NCBI GenBank assembly: GCA_947474875.1
Contig: CANJKY010000083.1
Span: 1-9,228 of the forward strand
Direction: 5' to 3'
DNA from: Gemmataceae bacterium
Lineage (GTDB): Bacteria > Planctomycetota > Planctomycetia > Gemmatales > Gemmataceae
DNA: 9,228 nucleotides
The notes beneath the pieces are model-generated. The model did no database searches and was not told the origin of the DNA. It saw only the letters and a list, made by a program, of their open reading frames with translations. Position numbers and translations under genes: made by a program. Every line of letters starts with the position of its first letter. Position 1 is the stretch's first letter. This document shows positions 5,783-9,228 of the stretch, piece after piece.

Positions 5783-7486
5783 ATGCCCCCGGACCGTGAC
5801 GAGCAACTCGCCTTACTGCTGGCCGACCTGTCCGCCCAGGCCCGCGGCGGCTCCGCCGACGTGGACGCGGTGGCCGCCCGCCACCCCGACCTGGCGTCCG
5901 AGCTGAAGGAGCTGTGGGCGGTCGCGCAGTTCGCCGACTTGGCCGCCGCGTCCAAATCCACCACCCTCCCGTACCGCCCCACCTCCGACGACCCTGCCCC
6001 GCCCTTGCCCCGGTCGTTCGGCGACTTCGTGCTCGAAGCCGAACTCGGCCGCGGCGGCATGGGCGTGGTGTACAAGGCGCGGCAGAATTCGCTCGGCCGC
6101 ACGGTGGCGATCAAGCTGGTGCGGGAGGCGCACCTGGCGTCGGACGCCGACCGCGGGCGGTTCCGCGGCGAGGCCGAGGCCGCCGCCCGCCTGCACCACC
6201 CGAACATCGTCACCGTCCACGAAGTCGGCACGGTGGACGGGCAGGCGTACCTGTGCCTGGAGTACGTGCCGGGGCAGACGCTGGCGCAGAAGGTGAATGC
6301 CGACGGCCCGCTGCCGCCGCGGGAGGCGGCGGCCCTGGTGGCAGTCATCGCCCGCGCCGTCCACCACGCGCACGAGCACGGGGTGCTGCACCGGGACCTG
6401 AAGCCGTCGAACATCCTGCTGGCGAGCGGGGGGCGTCAGCCCCCTGTTGATTCGCCGGCACCAGGGGGCTTACGCCCCCCGCTCGCCGTCGAACCGAAGG
6501 TGTCCGACTTCGGGCTGGCCAAGCGGACCGACGCCGAGTCGCTCACCCGCACCGGGGACGTGGTCGGCACCCCCAGCTACATGGCCCCGGAGCAGGCCAC
6601 CAGCCGCAAAGACCTGACCCCCGCCGCCGACGTGTACAGCCTGGGCGCCATCCTGTACGAGCTGCTCACCGGCCGCCCGCCGTTCCAGGCGTCCAACCCG
6701 GTGGACACCCTGCTCATGGTGCTGGAGCAGGAGCCGGTGCCGCCGCGGGACCTGAACCCGACGGTGGACCGCGACCTGGAGCTCATCTGCCTGAAGTGCC
6801 TGCAGAAGCCGCCGGAGCTGCGGTACCCCACCGCCGCCGCCCTGGCCGCCGACCTGGAAGCCTATCTGGTCGGCGACCCGCTGAGCGTGGCCGGCAGCCT
6901 GGGGTCGTTCGTCAACCGGCTGCTGCGGGAGACGCACCACGCGGCGGTGCTGGAGAACTGGGGCCTGCTGTGGATGTGGCACAGCGTGGTCATCCTGGTG
7001 CTGTGCGTGGTCACCCAGTTCATGGCGTGGGCGGGGGTGGACTCGCACGCCGTGTACCTGGGGGTGTGGGGCATCGGGCTGATCACCTGGGGGAGCATTT
7101 TCTGGCGGCTGCGGCGGCGGGGCGGGCCGGTGCTGTTCGTCGAGCGGCAGGTGGCCCACGCCTGGGCCGGCGGGGCGGCGGCCAGCATCGGCCTGTTCGT
7201 CATCGAGGTGGTGCAGGGGCTGCCGTCGCTCACCCTGTCGCCGGTGCTGCCGGTCATCGCCGGGGTGGTGTTCGCGTTCAAGGCCGGCACGCTGAGCGGC
7301 CAGTTTTACCTGTGGGCGCTGGCGTATTTCGCCACCGCCGTGTCCATGGCCGTGGTCCCGCAGTCCGGGCACCTCTTATTCGGGCTGGTGTCGGCCGCGT
7401 CGTTCTTCGTGCCGGGGCTGAAGTACTACCGCCAGCGGAAGCGGGGGCTGACGACCGGGCGGGAGAAAATTTCCGGGAATTTGTGA
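5783..7486 (+). CDS. Ser/Thr protein kinase with six-helix membrane domain and an in-frame palindromic insert
   Basis: A 567-residue Hanks-type kinase. The N-terminal module (1-75) carries AARHPDLASELKELWAVAQ, which I associate with planctomycete kinases. The kinase domain (about 81-340) has all key residues: G-loop GRGGMG (89-94), catalytic K111, helix-C E130, HRDLKPSN (203-210, catalytic D205), DFG (242-244) and APE (268-270), so it should be active. Between N210 and D242 lie 31 residues instead of about 12; the extra stretch (about 214-235, rich in Pro and Gly) is encoded by a 67-bp palindrome. The C-terminal half has about six membrane helices (393-416, 424-443, 457-478, 483-501, 507-525, 530-549) and a basic tail. 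No extracellular sensor domain is visible, so the membrane part may itself sense. The ATG has no Shine-Dalgarno. It lies 34 nt after the FHA-STAS gene and 59 nt before the next kinase. Confidence 0.95.
   Translation: MPPDRDEQLALLLADLSAQARGGSADVDAVAARHPDLASELKELWAVAQFADLAAASKSTTLPYRPTSDDPAPPLPRSFGDFVLEAELGRGGMGVVYKARQNSLGRTVAIKLVREAHLASDADRGRFRGEAEAAARLHHPNIVTVHEVGTVDGQAYLCLEYVPGQTLAQKVNADGPLPPREAAALVAVIARAVHHAHEHGVLHRDLKPSNILLASGGRQPPVDSPAPGGLRPPLAVEPKVSDFGLAKRTDAESLTRTGDVVGTPSYMAPEQATSRKDLTPAADVYSLGAILYELLTGRPPFQASNPVDTLLMVLEQEPVPPRDLNPTVDRDLELICLKCLQKPPELRYPTAAALAADLEAYLVGDPLSVAGSLGSFVNRLLRETHHAAVLENWGLLWMWHSVVILVLCVVTQFMAWAGVDSHAVYLGVWGIGLITWGSIFWRLRRRGGPVLFVERQVAHAWAGGAAASIGLFVIEVVQGLPSLTLSPVLPVIAGVVFAFKAGTLSGQFYLWALAYFATAVSMAVVPQSGHLLFGLVSAASFFVPGLKYYRQRKRGLTTGREKISGNL
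6421..6487. repeat. 67-bp palindromic element inside the kinase coding sequence
   Basis: Arms 6421-6446 and 6462-6487 pair at 25 of 26 positions (one mismatch, C6437 against T6471) around a 15-nt loop. Each arm has an inner hairpin: GGGGGC-GTCA-GCCCCC and GGGGGC-TTAC-GCCCCC. The element is read through in frame as residues about 213-235 of the kinase. It brings codons that look out of place for this gene (GTT, GAT, TTA). The nested design matches the element at 3484-3546, although the sequences are unrelated. Confidence 0.88.
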
Positions 7487-7533
7487 GGCCGCCCGGCGGA
7501 CGCTCTCGCTTACGCTGCTGACGCTCCCGCCCC

Positions 7534-7539
7534 GGAGGT
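7534..7539 (+). promoter_or_regulatory. Strong Shine-Dalgarno fixing a GTG start
   Basis: GGAGGT lies 6 nt upstream of the GTG at 7546. It is the best Shine-Dalgarno in the window and decides the start of the second kinase, which has no suitable upstream ATG. Most other genes here lack one. Confidence 0.8.
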
Positions 7540-7545
7540 TCGCCC

Positions 7546-9228
7546 GTGACCGAGGAATCCATCTTCGCCGCCGCGGTTGTCATCCCCGACCCGGCCGCTC
7601 GCGCCGCCTACCTGGATCGCGCCTGTGCCGGCAACGTCGAGTTGCGGAAGCAACTCGACGCCCTCGTGGCCGCCCACTTCGCCGCCGACCCGCGGTTCGA
7701 CCCGGCCACCGTGTCGGCCGCGGAATTCGCCGCCACCCGCGACCCGGACGGCACCCGCTCCCGGCCGGCCGCGGCGGAAACCGAAGGCACCGTTATCGCG
7801 GGCCGGTACAAACTGCGCCAGCAGATCGGCGAGGGGGGCATGGGCACCGTCTGGATGGCCGACCAGACCGAGCCCGTCAAGCGCAAGGTGGCGGTCAAGC
7901 TGATCCGCGTCGAGCGGGGCCAGTCGAAGGCGATCCTCGCCCGGTTCGAGGCCGAGCGACAGGCGATCGCGCTCATGGACCACCCGCACATCGCCAAGCT
8001 GCTGGACGCCGGTACCACCGACACCGGGTCGCCGTTCTTCGTCATGGAATTGGTCAAGGGCATCCCGCTCACCGACTTCTGCGACCAGCACAAGCTGACC
8101 ATCCCCGAGCGGCTGGCCCTGTTCACCCAGATTTGCTCGGCGGTGCAGCACGCGCACCAGAAGGGGGTCATCCACCGCGACCTGAAGCCGGGCAACATCC
8201 TGGTCGAGTCGCACGACGGCCGGCCGGTGCCGAAGGTGATCGACTTCGGGCTGGCGAAGGCAACGACGGGCATACAGCTCAGCGAGCAGTCGATGTTCAC
8301 GGCGTTCGGCAGCGTGATGGGCACGCCGGCGTACATGGCCCCGGAGCAGGCGGCGTTCAACGCGGTGGACATCGACACGCGGGCGGACGTGTACGCCCTC
8401 GGCGTCGTCCTGTACGAGCTGCTCACCGGCACCACCCCGCTCACCCGGGAGGCGATCAAGCAGGCGCAGCTCGATGAGATGCTGCGGCTTATCCGCGAGC
8501 AGGAGGCGCCGACCCCGAGCAGCCGGTTGAGTTCGAGTGAGGCCAAGCCGACCGTCGCCGCCAACCGCCAGACCGAGCCGGCCAGGCTGGGGCGGTTCGT
8601 GAAGGGCGAACTGGACTGGATCGTGCTGAAGGCGCTGGCCAAGGAGCGGGACCACCGGTACGAGACGGCAACCGGGTTTGCGAAGGACATCGAACGCTTC
8701 CTGAACCACGAGCCGGTAACGGCGGGGCCGCCGAGCGCGAGCTACCGCCTGCGGAAGTTCGTTCGCCGGAATCGCCCGCAAGTACTCGCGGCGAGTCTGG
8801 TGCTGGTCGCGCTCCTGGCCGGCATCGCTGGCACCACGTGGGGGCTGCTCGAGGCCCGGAGGCAGGAGGGGGTCGCCCGGAGGGCCGCCGACGAGGAGCG
8901 GGACGCCAAGCAGCGGGAGGCGGAGCGGGCGGCGGCGGAGCAGCGAGCCAAGGAGGAGGCGGAAGGGAAACGGGTTGAAGCCGAGCGGAACCTCTCGTTC
9001 GCCACCGCGAGCAACGAGATCCTGGAGGCGGTGATCGACGGCCTGGACCCGAAGATGAACTACGCGACGACCGGCGACCTGACGAAGGCGCTGCGGGCGA
9101 ACCTGGCGACGGCGGTGAAGCGGCTCGACGCCGCGGCCATCGGCGACCCGCTTGTGGTGGCGCGGATGCGGAACAGGCTCGGGCTGTCGCTGCTCGCGCT
9201 GGGCGACTTCGACCAGGCCCTCACGCTG
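7546..9228 (+). CDS. Ser/Thr protein kinase with TM helix, coiled coil and start of TPR region (C-terminus beyond window)
   Basis: The 561 visible residues run open to the right edge. The N-terminal module (about 1-60) contains PAARAAYLDRACAGNVELRKQLDALVAAH, recurrent in planctomycete kinases. The kinase domain (about 88-385) has G-loop GEGGMG (95-100), catalytic K118, HRDLKPGN (210-217, D212), DFG (233-235), GTPAYMAPE (APE 265-267) and YALGVVLYELLTG, so it should be active. A single membrane helix (about 413-435) follows, then a highly charged Ala/Arg/Glu coiled coil (about 436-490). After this, VVARMRNRLGLSLLALGDFDQALTL looks like the first TPR helix pair. Kinases of this layout usually continue with many TPR repeats for protein binding. 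The start is GTG with GGAGGT six nt upstream. The gene is 59 nt after the first kinase and is probably in the same operon. Substrate unknown. Confidence 0.95.
   Translation, partial: MTEESIFAAAVVIPDPAARAAYLDRACAGNVELRKQLDALVAAHFAADPRFDPATVSAAEFAATRDPDGTRSRPAAAETEGTVIAGRYKLRQQIGEGGMGTVWMADQTEPVKRKVAVKLIRVERGQSKAILARFEAERQAIALMDHPHIAKLLDAGTTDTGSPFFVMELVKGIPLTDFCDQHKLTIPERLALFTQICSAVQHAHQKGVIHRDLKPGNILVESHDGRPVPKVIDFGLAKATTGIQLSEQSMFTAFGSVMGTPAYMAPEQAAFNAVDIDTRADVYALGVVLYELLTGTTPLTREAIKQAQLDEMLRLIREQEAPTPSSRLSSSEAKPTVAANRQTEPARLGRFVKGELDWIVLKALAKERDHRYETATGFAKDIERFLNHEPVTAGPPSASYRLRKFVRRNRPQVLAASLVLVALLAGIAGTTWGLLEARRQEGVARRAADEERDAKQREAERAAAEQRAKEEAEGKRVEAERNLSFATASNEILEAVIDGLDPKMNYATTGDLTKALRANLATAVKRLDAAAIGDPLVVARMRNRLGLSLLALGDFDQALTL

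Noticed and set aside
6421..6487. Intein or sequencing frameshift in the kinase
   Set aside because: The extra segment is only about 20 residues, lacks splicing motifs, and the frame is continuous with all kinase motifs on both sides.
7487..7545. Terminator between the two kinases
   Set aside because: GC-rich short repeats are present (GACGCT copies), but there is no convincing stem with a T-tract. The 59-nt gap fits an operon.
7510..8781. 423-residue open frame on the minus strand
   Set aside because: It is antisense to the second kinase, whose catalytic motifs are complete.

Overview
The window is GC-rich (roughly two thirds G+C). It looks like a chromosomal piece of a planctomycete, most likely a member of the Gemmataceae. 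The reasons are family-level: two Hanks-type Ser/Thr kinases of the large planctomycetal type with N-terminal 'HPDLASEL'- and 'AAYLDRAC'-like modules, a DUF3472-type secreted protein, an FHA-STAS fusion, poor Shine-Dalgarno use at most starts, and many short palindromic repeats. This assignment is an inference; no rRNA or other phylogenetic marker is present.

Layout, left to right. (1) 1-465, minus strand: inorganic pyrophosphatase, cut by the left edge. (2) 466-615: a gap with two strong hairpins, one a likely terminator and one a 25-bp perfect inverted repeat. (3) 616-2460, minus strand: exported protein with Ig-like/fibronectin-like modules and a Pro-rich tail. (4) 2461-2630: divergent gap holding a candidate promoter and a perfect 26-bp palindrome. 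(5) 2631-3479, plus strand: DUF3472-like protein. (6) 3484-3546: a 63-bp doubly nested palindrome followed by a perfect TATAAT box. (7) 3592-4758, plus strand: CNNM/DUF21 + CBS-pair membrane protein lacking the usual C-terminal CorC_HlyC domain. (8) 4918-9228, plus strand: a probable three-gene signalling operon of an FHA-STAS protein, a Ser/Thr kinase with a six-helix membrane domain, and a second Ser/Thr kinase with one membrane helix, a coiled coil and the start of a TPR region, cut by the right edge. No gap longer than about 170 bp lacks a gene.

How the genes may work together: the last three genes suggest a phosphorylation-based signalling unit in which two membrane kinases act with a cytoplasmic FHA-STAS adaptor. 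The FHA and STAS domains both lack residues normally needed for phosphothreonine binding and for phospho-switching, so the adaptor may work in a non-canonical way. The other genes (pyrophosphatase, secreted proteins, CNNM/CBS protein) look independent.

The most unusual sequence-level feature is a set of four dyad-symmetric elements of unrelated sequence in 9.2 kb. One of them lies in frame inside the first kinase, between the catalytic loop and the DFG motif, and adds about 20 residues without breaking the reading frame. I see no CRISPR array, tRNA, rRNA, transposase or phage gene.
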